NCBI GenBank assembly: GCA_963626085.1 | Contig: CAVFVJ010000021.1 | Coordinates: forward strand, 1-28,413 | DNA from: Colivivens sp963626085 | GTDB taxonomy: Bacteria > Bacteroidota > Bacteroidia > Bacteroidales > Bacteroidaceae | Reading direction: 5' to 3' | DNA length: 28,413 nucleotides | In this document: positions 15,570-23,793 of the stretch, piece after piece | Numbering within the stretch: the first letter of the stretch is position 1 | Layout of the letters: each line of letters begins with the position of its first letter | Program-made: the position numbers and the translations under genes | The notes under the pieces: model-generated | The model's input: only the letters and a program-made list of their open reading frames with translations | The model's database searches: none | What the model was told of the DNA's origin: nothing

Positions 15570-16481
15570 ATGGCACTTATATTTGATATCAAGCGCTTTG
15601 CAATAAATGATGGTCCTGGAATAAGGACCACCATTTTTCTTAAGGGATGTCCTCTCAGATGTGTTTGGTGTCATAACCCGGAGGGTCTTGAGGACAGACC
15701 ACAGAGAATGTACACGAAGAAAAAGTGTATAGGTTGCCAAAGCTGTGTGGAAGCATGCCCGAACGGTGTCCTTCGGCTTACTCCAGACGGCATAGTCGCA
15801 GATGAGACGAAGTGTGTTATTTGTCGCAAGTGCGCAGATGCATGCCCGACACTGGCAATGAAATTCGGCGGACAGGAATGGTCTATGGATGACCTGATGG
15901 CTGTCATCGAAAAGGAGCGTAAGGTTATGGAAGACAGTGGTGGGGGCGTAACCCTCTGCGGTGGAGAACCCCTCATGCATCCGCAGTACCTTCTTGAGAT
16001 ACTGGATGAGTTGGGAAGGCGTGGCTTTCACCGTACTGTGGACACTACTCTCTTCGCCTCCTCCAACACAGTAAAGGAGGTGGCGGAGAACTGCGAACTG
16101 TTCCTAGTAGATCTCAAGCTGATGGACTCAGCCAAGCATAAGTTCTACACAGGAGTGCCCAACGAACAGATTCACGCCAATATACGCATGATTGACGACA
16201 TGCGGCACGACTTCTTCATCCGCATCCCACTCATAGAGAACGTGAATGCGGACGAAGAGAACATCGAAGCATCGGCACAGTTCCTGGCTTCCCTAAAGAA
16301 CTGGCAACGCAAGACGGTCAACCTGCTCATGTACCACGACATAGGAAAAGGTAAGCATGAGAAACTCAACACAATCTACAACCCCAACCATATGAACATG
16401 CAGACTCCGTCAGAGGAAACACAGCAACGGTGCATAGCACAGTTTGCCCGTTATGGGATAAAGGCTACAATAGGAGGTTGA
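15570..16481 (+). CDS. Glycyl radical enzyme activase (radical SAM, two extra Fe-S clusters)
   Basis: A 303-residue protein that uses S-adenosylmethionine and a [4Fe-4S] cluster to put the radical on the glycine of its partner, here HypD. The radical-SAM motif is C27-x3-C31-x2-C34 in GCPLRCVWCHNPEG. The N-terminal 'FDIKRFAINDGPGIRTTIFLKGC' pattern is standard for activases. Two ferredoxin-type clusters follow, at C53-C56-C59-C63 and C82-C85-C88-C92. This insert is found in activases of the dehydratase/lyase group and is absent from the short PFL activase. GGVTLCGGEPLMHP is the SAM-binding GGE motif. It lies 27 bases after hypD without a promoter of its own, so the two are co-transcribed. Confidence 0.94.
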   Translation: MALIFDIKRFAINDGPGIRTTIFLKGCPLRCVWCHNPEGLEDRPQRMYTKKKCIGCQSCVEACPNGVLRLTPDGIVADETKCVICRKCADACPTLAMKFGGQEWSMDDLMAVIEKERKVMEDSGGGVTLCGGEPLMHPQYLLEILDELGRRGFHRTVDTTLFASSNTVKEVAENCELFLVDLKLMDSAKHKFYTGVPNEQIHANIRMIDDMRHDFFIRIPLIENVNADEENIEASAQFLASLKNWQRKTVNLLMYHDIGKGKHEKLNTIYNPNHMNMQTPSEETQQRCIAQFARYGIKATIGG

Positions 16482-16541
16482 TGTAAGTGTGTAATGTAAT
16501 AAGGTGTCAGTATTCAAAAGATAAAAGGCGGACGGTAGACT

Positions 16542-17348
16542 ATGACCGAACCATTAATCCAGTTACAAGACCTTTCCACTGGGTACAGGTTGAAGGGTAA
16601 GGACAAGACAGTGAGCAGTGGACTCAACGTGGCACTGTCTCATGCCTCTGTCACCTGCCTCATCGGACCGAACGGTACGGGCAAATCGACGCTACTACGC
16701 ACCATTGCAGGGTTTCAGCCCCCTTTAGGCGGTCAGGTCCTGTTGCAGGACAAACCCATACAGCAATATACCAACGAAAGGCTCGCAAGGCTTATAAGCA
16801 TCGTTCTGACCAGCAACTCCCACATAAAAAACCTGACAACCTATGAAGTAGTCGGCATGGGCAGAAGTCCTTACACTGGATTTTGGGGGCGACTTCGGGC
16901 AGAAGACAGGCGGATTGTAGAGAAGTGTATTCAGATGGTAGGAGTGGAGAAGGTGGCGCAACAGGCATTCCAAACCCTTAGCGACGGTGAACGGCAGAAA
17001 GCTATGATTGCTAAGGCTGTGGCGCAGGAAACTCCTGTGATACTGCTAGACGAACCGACTGCTTTCCTTTACTATCCCAATAAGGTGGGAGTGATGCTCA
17101 TGCTCAGACGGTTCGCCCATGAGATGGGCAAGACCATACTCATGTCCATACATGACATCGATTTGGCACTGCAAGTAGCCGACAATATATGGTTGCTCCG
17201 TGAGGACGGAACCCTTATCAGTGGAACACCAGAACAACTGTGCAACGATGGCACAATCGAGCGTGAGGTGACCGGCGCCGACATCCTGTTCGATAGACGA
17301 CGGCGTACCTTCACCATACGTCCCCAACAATCAGACGACTTAGCCTAA
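16542..17348 (+). CDS. ABC transporter ATP-binding protein, FecE/BtuD-like, unlinked to its permease
   Basis: A 268-residue ATPase subunit of the type that powers import of iron-siderophore, haem or cobalamin. Walker A GPNGTGKST is at 42-50, the signature LSDGERQK at 146-153, Walker B VILLDEPT at 166-173 and the H-loop histidine is H204 (MSIHD). No permease or binding-protein gene is nearby; those must lie elsewhere if the protein works in import. The D-loop, normally FLD(Y/F)P in this family, reads FLYYP: Y177 replaces the aspartate through a GAC-to-TAC change (17070-17072). It follows the activase by 60 bases with no visible -7 box, so it may be read from the hypD promoter. Its stop codon overlaps the stop of the convergent kinase gene. 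The substrate is unknown. Confidence 0.9.
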   Translation: MTEPLIQLQDLSTGYRLKGKDKTVSSGLNVALSHASVTCLIGPNGTGKSTLLRTIAGFQPPLGGQVLLQDKPIQQYTNERLARLISIVLTSNSHIKNLTTYEVVGMGRSPYTGFWGRLRAEDRRIVEKCIQMVGVEKVAQQAFQTLSDGERQKAMIAKAVAQETPVILLDEPTAFLYYPNKVGVMLMLRRFAHEMGKTILMSIHDIDLALQVADNIWLLREDGTLISGTPEQLCNDGTIEREVTGADILFDRRRRTFTIRPQQSDDLA

Positions 17349-18343
17349 TACTTGAACGAACTGCCACCCATGAATTCGCGCAACAAAGACACCGGTGGTG
17401 TCAACGAAACATCTTCAATCGGTGTGAACTGCAGCAAGAGTCTGCGCAAACGGTTAGCCACCTCATGCTCAGGCTGGTCAGCGGAGATTTCCGCAAGTAT
17501 CGGTAGCACCTTGTTGCGCAATACAGACATCTCATAAAATGTGGCACTGTTGAACTCCACATCGGCATATTGCTGATAAGGGAAGACCCACTTGTCTTCA
17601 CCCCTACGCACACTTGGCCAACGGTCAATGGTATCATGGGGCGACGTGCCGCGGTAGCGGTAATCACGCAGAATGCGACGTATCAGACGACTGTCCGTCC
17701 TACTTATCGCATGGTCTTTATTCACTTGGATAGGAGCTAGGACTGACGCATAAATCTTAAACTTATTCCCATCGTTTATCTGTGATGTCAGTTCCGGATT
17801 AAGTCCGTGGATTCCTTCAAAAAGAAGTATCATATCATCGTCCAAATGAAGGCGACAACCGCTCCTAGTGCTCTGTCCACTCTGAAAATCATAGTGGGGT
17901 AACTCTATCTCTCCGCCATTCAGCAGTGTTCTGATGTGTTCCTGCAACAACTCAAGGTTCAGTGCATAGAGCGACTCATAGTCATAGTCACCCGACTCGT
18001 CTCTAGGAGTTATGTGTCTGTCTACAAAATAATCATCGAGCGAAATCGGGTAAGGTTTCTTACCGTTAGCCATCAGATGAAGGGTAAGGCGCTTACTAAA
18101 AGTAGTCTTGCCGCTGGACGATGGACCAGCGATGAGTACAACCCTCGTATGCGAAGAAGAGGCAATGGTAGTTGCGATATTGTTTATTCTGTGGTCCATC
18201 ATTATCTCAGCCATATTGACCACATCTTTGGTCAGTCCTTTACGTATGGCAGCGTTCAAATCCTTGATGTATTTCACTGGAATAAACTCGATTTCATGAG
18301 TTTTTGGACTCTTAACCTGTAAAATTATCTCGTCTCGTTTCAT
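17345..18343 (-). CDS. Uridine kinase-like nucleoside kinase, short form
   Basis: A 332-residue P-loop kinase that should phosphorylate a nucleoside (uridine/cytidine type) in the cytoplasm. Walker A is GPSSSGKT at 73-80, followed by FSKRL. YPISLDDYFVDRHITPRDESGDYDYESLYALN is the acceptor-site block, ELPHYDFQSG and LFEGIHGLNPELTS are further kinase blocks, and the end SLLREFMGGSSFKY is family-specific. The related Bacteroidetes proteins are about 550 residues, with an N-terminal TGS/threonyl-tRNA-synthetase-like half. Here only about 65 residues come before the P-loop, so that half is missing. The open frame starts cleanly behind its own promoter, so this is a short form rather than a visible frameshift. 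It is convergent with the ABC ATPase gene and divergent from the Na/Pi transporter. Confidence 0.88.
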   Translation of the reverse strand: MKRDEIILQVKSPKTHEIEFIPVKYIKDLNAAIRKGLTKDVVNMAEIMMDHRINNIATTIASSSHTRVVLIAGPSSSGKTTFSKRLTLHLMANGKKPYPISLDDYFVDRHITPRDESGDYDYESLYALNLELLQEHIRTLLNGGEIELPHYDFQSGQSTRSGCRLHLDDDMILLFEGIHGLNPELTSQINDGNKFKIYASVLAPIQVNKDHAISRTDSRLIRRILRDYRYRGTSPHDTIDRWPSVRRGEDKWVFPYQQYADVEFNSATFYEMSVLRNKVLPILAEISADQPEHEVANRLRRLLLQFTPIEDVSLTPPVSLLREFMGGSSFKY

Positions 18344-18368
18344 CTTTTCTCAAGTTTTATTATTTTTG
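18338..18368 (+). promoter_or_regulatory. Promoter of the Na/Pi transporter operon (TTTC-N19-TATTTTTG)
   Basis: TATTTTTG at 18361-18368 is an exact TAnnTTTG box. TTTC at 18338-18341 sits 19 bases upstream and differs by one base from the -33 TTTG. It overlaps the start codon of the divergent kinase. The leader would be about 70 bases. Confidence 0.55.
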
Positions 18369-18384
18369 CAACTGATTAGGGCTT

Positions 18385-18418
18385 CAAAGTTAAGGTAAAA
18401 AACTATAGCGTAGCCAAA
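18385..18418 (-). promoter_or_regulatory. Promoter of the nucleoside kinase (TTTG-N22-TAACTTTG)
   Basis: On the minus strand TAACTTTG (18392-18385) matches the -7 box and TTTG (18418-18415) lies 22 bases upstream, a slightly long spacer. The leader would be about 35 bases. The element lies inside the untranslated leader of the oppositely transcribed transporter gene. Confidence 0.6.
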
Positions 18419-18443
18419 TTATTAACAAAAATAAGCAAAAAGA

Positions 18444-20156
18444 ATGCAGAATTATCTCCCGTTTATTGTGCTCATTGGTTCTGTGGCACTTCTCATGTAT
18501 GGAATGAAGGTTATGAGTGAAGGACTACAGAAAATGGCAGGAAGCAAACTCCGCAGTGTCCTCGGAACGATGACTACGAACCGTTTCACAGGTGTTCTCA
18601 CTGGAGCGTTCATCACCACTTCAATCCAGTCATCTACAGCAACCACTGTAATGACTGTCAGTTTCGTCAGCGCAGGTCTCCTCACTCTTGCCCAAGCAAT
18701 ATCGGTGATAATGGGTGCGAACATAGGCACTACTGCCACAGCATGGATAATGGTACTTGGCGGCAGTTTCGACATGAAGTATATCGTCTATGCCTTCATC
18801 GCCATTTCCATGGCACTGATTTACTCCAACAAATACAGGAATACGGGCGAATTCATCATAGGATTGTGCTTCATGCTTTTGGGACTGACCACCCTTAAGG
18901 ACAATGCCGACAGTATGCACCTCGACCAGAATCAATCTGTCATCGACTTTTTCTCTTCAATCAACAATTGGGGCTATGGGTCATACCTCCTATTTCTTGT
19001 CGTGGGCGGTCTACTGACATGTGCTGTACAGAGTTCCGCTGCAATCATGGCCATCACCATGACCCTCTGCACCTCTGGAGTCTTGCCCATTGATCTCGGT
19101 ATCGCACTGGTTATGGGCGAGAACGTAGGTACTACCATCACATCTAACATAGTAGCATTGTCGGCATCCACACAGGCACGACGAGCTGCATTAGCACACT
19201 TAGTGTTCAACCTCTTCGGTGTCATTTGGGTTCTTTGCATCTTCCCCTACTTCGTGGGACTTATCTGTTCTTTGTGGGATGTCAATTATGTCCCGGAAGA
19301 GATGAGTGAGGGCGTGGACAAGGAAAAGCTCAGTGCCGTACTTGCTACCTTCCATACAGGATTTAATGTACTCAATACTGCAATCCTAATTTGGTTCGTT
19401 AAGCCACTGGAGAAATTCGTGTGTCTCTTGATAAAGAACAAGGACAATCAAGACGACGATGAGACACGTCTCACTTATATCAGTGGTGGTCTGATGTCGA
19501 CAGCCGAACTGTCTATCCTTGAAGCCAAGAAAGAGATAGTGCTCTTTTCACAAAGAACCAACAAGATGTTCGGCTTTGTACAAGACTTGTTGCATGAGGA
19601 GAAGACTGACAGTTTCAACAAACTGTTCTCGCGCATCGAGAAGTACGAGCAGATTAGCGATAACATGGAACTTGAGATTGGCGATTACCTCAACAAAGTG
19701 AGCGAAGGACGATTGAGTACAGAGAGTAAGACTGACATACAACAGATGTTGCGCGAGGTGACTGAGATAGAAAGTATCGGTGACAGTTGCTATAACATCG
19801 CACGTACACTGAGTCGCAAACGCAAGCACTCACAGGAGGACTTCACCGAAAAACAATATGAGCACATCCACTCAATGATGAACCTCGTCAACGACTCTCT
19901 GAGCCAAATGACTGTAGCCGTAAGCCACAACAACAATCAATATTTTGACTACAACAAATCGTTCAACATAGAAAACGAAATAAACAACTACCGCAACCAA
20001 CTGAAAAACCAAAACATCAACGACATTGACAACCACGCATACAGTTACCAACTTGGAGTCTACTACATGGATGTTATAACAGAATGCGAAAAATTGGCGG
20101 ACTACGTACTTAACGTTGTTGAGGCTGTGGTGTTGGTAAAGAAGAAGAACGCATAA
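18444..20156 (+). CDS. Na+/phosphate cotransporter family protein with PhoU-like tail
   Basis: A 570-residue inner-membrane protein. The first 340 residues or so are two inverted repeats of membrane helices. Each carries the signature pair of the NptA/Na-Pi-II family: QSSTATT (62-68) followed by GANIGTTATA (91-100), and QSSAAIM (196-202) followed by GENVGTT. The C-terminal 220 residues are soluble, highly charged and helical with paired PhoU-type bundles, as in the Bacteroidetes and NptA-PhoU fusions. It probably imports phosphate with sodium, but related proteins have been annotated with other anions, so the substrate is inferred. It leads a rightward cluster; the GSCFA gene starts 42 bases later. 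Confidence 0.93.
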   Translation: MQNYLPFIVLIGSVALLMYGMKVMSEGLQKMAGSKLRSVLGTMTTNRFTGVLTGAFITTSIQSSTATTVMTVSFVSAGLLTLAQAISVIMGANIGTTATAWIMVLGGSFDMKYIVYAFIAISMALIYSNKYRNTGEFIIGLCFMLLGLTTLKDNADSMHLDQNQSVIDFFSSINNWGYGSYLLFLVVGGLLTCAVQSSAAIMAITMTLCTSGVLPIDLGIALVMGENVGTTITSNIVALSASTQARRAALAHLVFNLFGVIWVLCIFPYFVGLICSLWDVNYVPEEMSEGVDKEKLSAVLATFHTGFNVLNTAILIWFVKPLEKFVCLLIKNKDNQDDDETRLTYISGGLMSTAELSILEAKKEIVLFSQRTNKMFGFVQDLLHEEKTDSFNKLFSRIEKYEQISDNMELEIGDYLNKVSEGRLSTESKTDIQQMLREVTEIESIGDSCYNIARTLSRKRKHSQEDFTEKQYEHIHSMMNLVNDSLSQMTVAVSHNNNQYFDYNKSFNIENEINNYRNQLKNQNINDIDNHAYSYQLGVYYMDVITECEKLADYVLNVVEAVVLVKKKNA

Positions 20157-20198
20157 GCGATAGAAGGCAGAAGAACAGTCTTCACATACAGTCACCAC

Positions 20199-21038
20199 AT
20201 GGAATTCACCACAAAGGTCGAGACAGACAACAGCAACATGCGCATCAGCCATCACGACAGAATCGTGATGCTTGGCTCGTGCTTTACGGACAACATAGGC
20301 GCAAAGCTCATCAGTGCAGGGTTCGACTGTATGGTCAATCCGTTTGGTGCCCTCTACAATCCAGTGTCCGTACTAAACGCTCTCGACCGTAGGGGCAGTG
20401 AGTTCTATCGGTGGATTCAGAAAGATGACTACAAAGGTGGTGTCGAAGCGGATATCTACATCCTGACCTTCGGCACATCTTGGGTCTACCGGCTAAAAGA
20501 GACAGGACATATTGTCGCAAACTGCAAGAAACAGCCCGACAATCTCTTCCTAAGGGAACAAATTTCAGTAGAGCAAATAATTGGTGAATACGATGAATTC
20601 ATCAACCGTGTGATAATTCCACAAGGGAAGAAAATAATCTTTACCGTCAGTCCTATACGACACAAGCGCGACGGTATGCACGCCAACCAGTTGAGTAAGT
20701 CCATTCTGCTACTGGCAATCGACCGACTGTGCGGTAAATACCCAAACGCCTGCTATTACTTCCCTGCATACGAAATCATGATGGATGAACTGCGAGACTA
20801 CCGGTTCTATGCCGACGATATGATTCATCCGTCACCTAAAGCCATTGATTACCTATGGCAACGCTTCAGCGAGACCTACTTCACTAAAGACACTATAAAA
20901 TACAAGGATGAGTTTGAACGTTTGGACAGGACACTCTGCCACAGACCGTCCGATCCTGACAATGACGGATACAGACAACTGATTACAAAAACAAGAGAAC
21001 AAATAGAAAAACTAAGAAATGCAGTACGTAATAAGTGA
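20199..21038 (+). CDS. GSCFA family protein (SGNH-hydrolase-like)
   Basis: A 279-residue protein with the family-naming motif GSCFTDNIG at 26-34. S27 is the likely nucleophile of an SGNH-type hydrolase. The C-terminal D-x-x-H block is DDMIHPS (206-212), with H210 as base. TVSPIRHKRDGMHANQLSKS (149-168) is also characteristic. There is no signal peptide, so it appears cytoplasmic. The substrate of GSCFA proteins is unknown to me. It lies 42 bases after the Na/Pi transporter, and its last 20 bases overlap the start of murF-alr. That overlap suggests translational coupling and possibly a job in cell-wall precursor or lipid/ester metabolism (inference). Confidence 0.9.
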   Translation: MEFTTKVETDNSNMRISHHDRIVMLGSCFTDNIGAKLISAGFDCMVNPFGALYNPVSVLNALDRRGSEFYRWIQKDDYKGGVEADIYILTFGTSWVYRLKETGHIVANCKKQPDNLFLREQISVEQIIGEYDEFINRVIIPQGKKIIFTVSPIRHKRDGMHANQLSKSILLLAIDRLCGKYPNACYYFPAYEIMMDELRDYRFYADDMIHPSPKAIDYLWQRFSETYFTKDTIKYKDEFERLDRTLCHRPSDPDNDGYRQLITKTREQIEKLRNAVRNK

Positions 21039-23466
21039 CATAGCCCGTATAATGGACGCAGACCGTATAGGGTCTGACGATGCCCAAATAAACTGGTTGC
21101 TTATCGACAGCCGTTCACTTTGCTTCCCTAAGGAGACACTCTTCTTTGCAATCCGCACCAATCGCAACGACGGACACAGATACATAGAGGAACTGTACAA
21201 ACGCGGAGTCAGGAATTTCGTGGTCAGTACCCTTCCTGCTGACATCGAACAGTTTGCCCATGGCAATTTCCTGCTTGTGCACGACACCCTACAAGCCCTA
21301 CAGCGGCTGGCAGCCTACCACCGTGAACAATTCAGCATACCTGTGGTGGCCATCACTGGAAGCAACGGAAAGACAACTGTCAAGGAGTGGCTTTACCAGT
21401 TACTGTCGCCCGACATGAATGTATGCCGGTCGCCACGTAGTTACAATTCACAGGTAGGCGTACCGCTCTCCCTGTGGCTTCTCAACTCCCATGATGACAT
21501 TGCCATCATCGAGGCTGGCATATCCAACCCTAACGAGATGGACAGCCTCAACCGTATGATACGGCCTACCGTCAGTGTCATCACCAACATAGGCGAGGCA
21601 CACCAAGAGAACTTCTTCACCAAGGAAGGCAAGTGCGACGAGAAACTGAAACTGATGAGAAATTGCGAGACTGCCGTCATCAACCTGCAAGATTCTTTCA
21701 TCACCAAAGTGGCACGTCAGGAGGTACTGGACAAGGTGAAGTACTGGCCAACCATACTGGGCGTGGAGAAACAGGGTACCACTGCGACCGTCACATTCAA
21801 CCTGAACGGACGGCAGGGACAGTACACCATACCGTTCATCGACAATGCAGCCATCGAGAACTCCGTCGTCTGTCTTGCCACATGCGCCAGCCTCGGTAAG
21901 AGGGTAAACCTGGATGCCGTCTGCAAGAGGATGAGAGACCTCGAACCAGTTGCAATGCGCCTGGAGGTGAAAGACGGAATAAACGGTTGTACTCTCATCA
22001 ACGATTCCTACAACTCCGACATTCAGTCGCTTGACATAGCACTCGACTTCATGAACCGCCGTCCCGACACCAAGGAACAAAAGCGGACACTCATTCTTAG
22101 CGATATATTACAGAGCGGAGAGGCACCACGGTCGCTATACAGTAAGGTGGCAAGCATGGCGGAGAAACGGGGTATAGAGAAATTCATCGGAGTGGGAGAG
22201 CAACTGTCATCTTGCCAGCAGTTCTTCAAAATGGACAGTGTATTCTTCAGTACTACAGAAGAACTCATCAACAGCGATACATTCGCCAACCTCAACAACG
22301 AATTCATCCTGATCAAAGGAGCACGCAAGTTTCATTTTGACAGGTTAAGCGACCTCCTCACCCTCAAGGTGCACCAAACAATACTGGAGGTCAATCTGAA
22401 TGCGCTGATAGAGAACCTACACTACTACCGCTCCTTCATGTCGCCCGAGACCAAGATGGTGTGTATGGTGAAGGCATCAGCCTATGGTATTGGGTCGTTG
22501 GAGACCAGTAAGACTCTACAGGATCAAGGTGTTGACTATCTTGCCGTTGCGGTAGCCGATGAGGGAGCAGACTTGAGGAAAGCCGGCATCACCTCCAACA
22601 TTATCATCATGAATCCTGAGATGACCTCTTTCAAGATGATGTTCGATTATCGTTTAGAACCAGAAGTGTATAGTTTCAAGTTGCTTGAAGCACTAATATA
22701 TGCAGCGGAGAAAGAAGGGATAACCAACTTCCCGGTACACATCAAGCTTGACACGGGTATGCATCGTTTGGGATTCAATCCCGAGGAGGACATGGATAAG
22801 CTGATACGGAGACTCGACAAACAGTCAGCTCTCGTACCCTGCTCTGTGTTCAGTCACTTTGTTGGCAGTGATGACGATGGATTCGACAGTTTCTCACAAC
22901 GGCAGTTCGAATTATTCGACAAAGCAAGCCAACAACTGCAGGCAGCTTACAGCCACAAGATTCTGCGACACATATGCAACTCCGCAGGAATAGAACATTT
23001 CCCCAAATACCACCTCGACATGGTACGGCTTGGACTGGGACTGTACGGCATCAACCCACGCGACAACAAGGTCATCAATAATGTAGCGACACTAAAGACC
23101 ACTATATTGCAAATCCGGGACGTGCCCGCAGGAGACACTGTAGGCTACAGCCGCAAGGGACACGTTAATCATGTCAGTAGGATTGCCGCCATACCAATAG
23201 GGTACGCTGATGGACTCAACAGGAAACTAGGTAACGGCAACTGTTTCTGCCTGGTAAATGGAAAGAAAGCTCCGTATGTTGGAAACATCTGCATGGACGT
23301 GTGCATGATTGATGTAACAGGGATTGAATGCAATGAAGGCGACCATGTAATCATCTTCGGAGACGAACTGCCTGTCACCGTCCTCAGCGATGCCCTTGAC
23401 ACCATACCCTACGAAATCCTGACAGGTATATCAAACAGGGTACAACGGATTTATACACAAGAGTGA
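21019..23466 (+). CDS. murF-alr: Bifunctional MurF (UDP-MurNAc-tripeptide D-Ala-D-Ala ligase) / alanine racemase
   Basis: An 815-residue fusion typical of Bacteroidetes. Residues 1-450 are MurF, which adds D-Ala-D-Ala to the muropeptide precursor: ATP loop ITGSNGKTTVKEWL (112-125), the IIEAGISNPNEM block, VITNIGEAHQENF and NDSYNSDIQS. Residues 455-815 are alanine racemase: the PLP lysine is K485 in VKASAYGIG, VHIKLDTGMHRLGF lies in the barrel, and Y710 in GYSRKG is the second catalytic base from the partner subunit. AAIPIGYADG and the C-terminal domain complete it. One cytoplasmic polypeptide thus makes D-alanine and works at the step that uses D-Ala-D-Ala. The start overlaps the GSCFA gene by 20 bases, and a 65-residue gene follows after 7 bases. 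Confidence 0.97.
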   Translation: MQYVISDIARIMDADRIGSDDAQINWLLIDSRSLCFPKETLFFAIRTNRNDGHRYIEELYKRGVRNFVVSTLPADIEQFAHGNFLLVHDTLQALQRLAAYHREQFSIPVVAITGSNGKTTVKEWLYQLLSPDMNVCRSPRSYNSQVGVPLSLWLLNSHDDIAIIEAGISNPNEMDSLNRMIRPTVSVITNIGEAHQENFFTKEGKCDEKLKLMRNCETAVINLQDSFITKVARQEVLDKVKYWPTILGVEKQGTTATVTFNLNGRQGQYTIPFIDNAAIENSVVCLATCASLGKRVNLDAVCKRMRDLEPVAMRLEVKDGINGCTLINDSYNSDIQSLDIALDFMNRRPDTKEQKRTLILSDILQSGEAPRSLYSKVASMAEKRGIEKFIGVGEQLSSCQQFFKMDSVFFSTTEELINSDTFANLNNEFILIKGARKFHFDRLSDLLTLKVHQTILEVNLNALIENLHYYRSFMSPETKMVCMVKASAYGIGSLETSKTLQDQGVDYLAVAVADEGADLRKAGITSNIIIMNPEMTSFKMMFDYRLEPEVYSFKLLEALIYAAEKEGITNFPVHIKLDTGMHRLGFNPEEDMDKLIRRLDKQSALVPCSVFSHFVGSDDDGFDSFSQRQFELFDKASQQLQAAYSHKILRHICNSAGIEHFPKYHLDMVRLGLGLYGINPRDNKVINNVATLKTTILQIRDVPAGDTVGYSRKGHVNHVSRIAAIPIGYADGLNRKLGNGNCFCLVNGKKAPYVGNICMDVCMIDVTGIECNEGDHVIIFGDELPVTVLSDALDTIPYEILTGISNRVQRIYTQE

Positions 23467-23473
23467 CAGAACT

Positions 23474-23671
23474 ATGAGCGACGGAAACTTCAACAGGGCA
23501 CTGTTGCCCAAAAACGAATTGTCTGCAGGAATCAGAGTTGGTAAGGCACAGATGCGCACCAGGGCGGTACAGGCATTCACTGCCACATTGGCGCAATTCT
23601 TCCCCGAACTTGACGAAAGCCGTACAACAGAGCTGAAAGAGCATTTCATGCAATTACTACGCTCCAGATAA
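23474..23671 (+). CDS. Small protein of unknown function after murF-alr
   Basis: A 65-residue protein, basic overall, with no signal peptide or membrane segment. The chain has an N-terminal NRALLPKNELSAGIRVGKAQ segment. A probable amphipathic helix follows, AVQAFTATLAQFFPELDE, then a second helix to LLRSR. I do not recognise it. Its start codon is 7 bases after the murF-alr stop, in the same direction, so translation is probably coupled. Its codons resemble those of its neighbours. The length, position and composition support a real gene; function is open. Confidence 0.65.
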   Translation: MSDGNFNRALLPKNELSAGIRVGKAQMRTRAVQAFTATLAQFFPELDESRTTELKEHFMQLLRSR

Positions 23672-23711
23672 GGCTATTATACTACACTTCATCTTTTTTT
23701 GTCCACACCTT

Positions 23712-23742
23712 TTTGTCTGTTGGTATAAAAATACTAACTTTG
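23712..23742 (+). promoter_or_regulatory. Promoter of the frdCAB operon (TTTG-N19-TAACTTTG)
   Basis: TTTG at 23712-23715 and TAACTTTG at 23735-23742, with a 19-base spacer, are a full Bacteroidetes promoter match. Transcription would begin near 23,747, about 45 bases before the frdC start. No separate operator is evident. Confidence 0.75.
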
Positions 23743-23793
23743 CAGAATTGAAATCGTAATAATCAATACTCAAACAATTTAAAAGATCTATTT

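Noticed and set aside
15333..16031. Leftward open frame of 232 codons over the hypD end and the activase start
   Set aside because: Covers two strongly supported genes on the other strand, including the radical-SAM cysteines; no promoter or recognisable domain.
21448..22080. Leftward open frame of 210 codons inside murF-alr
   Set aside because: Opposite strand of the conserved MurF domain; no independent support.
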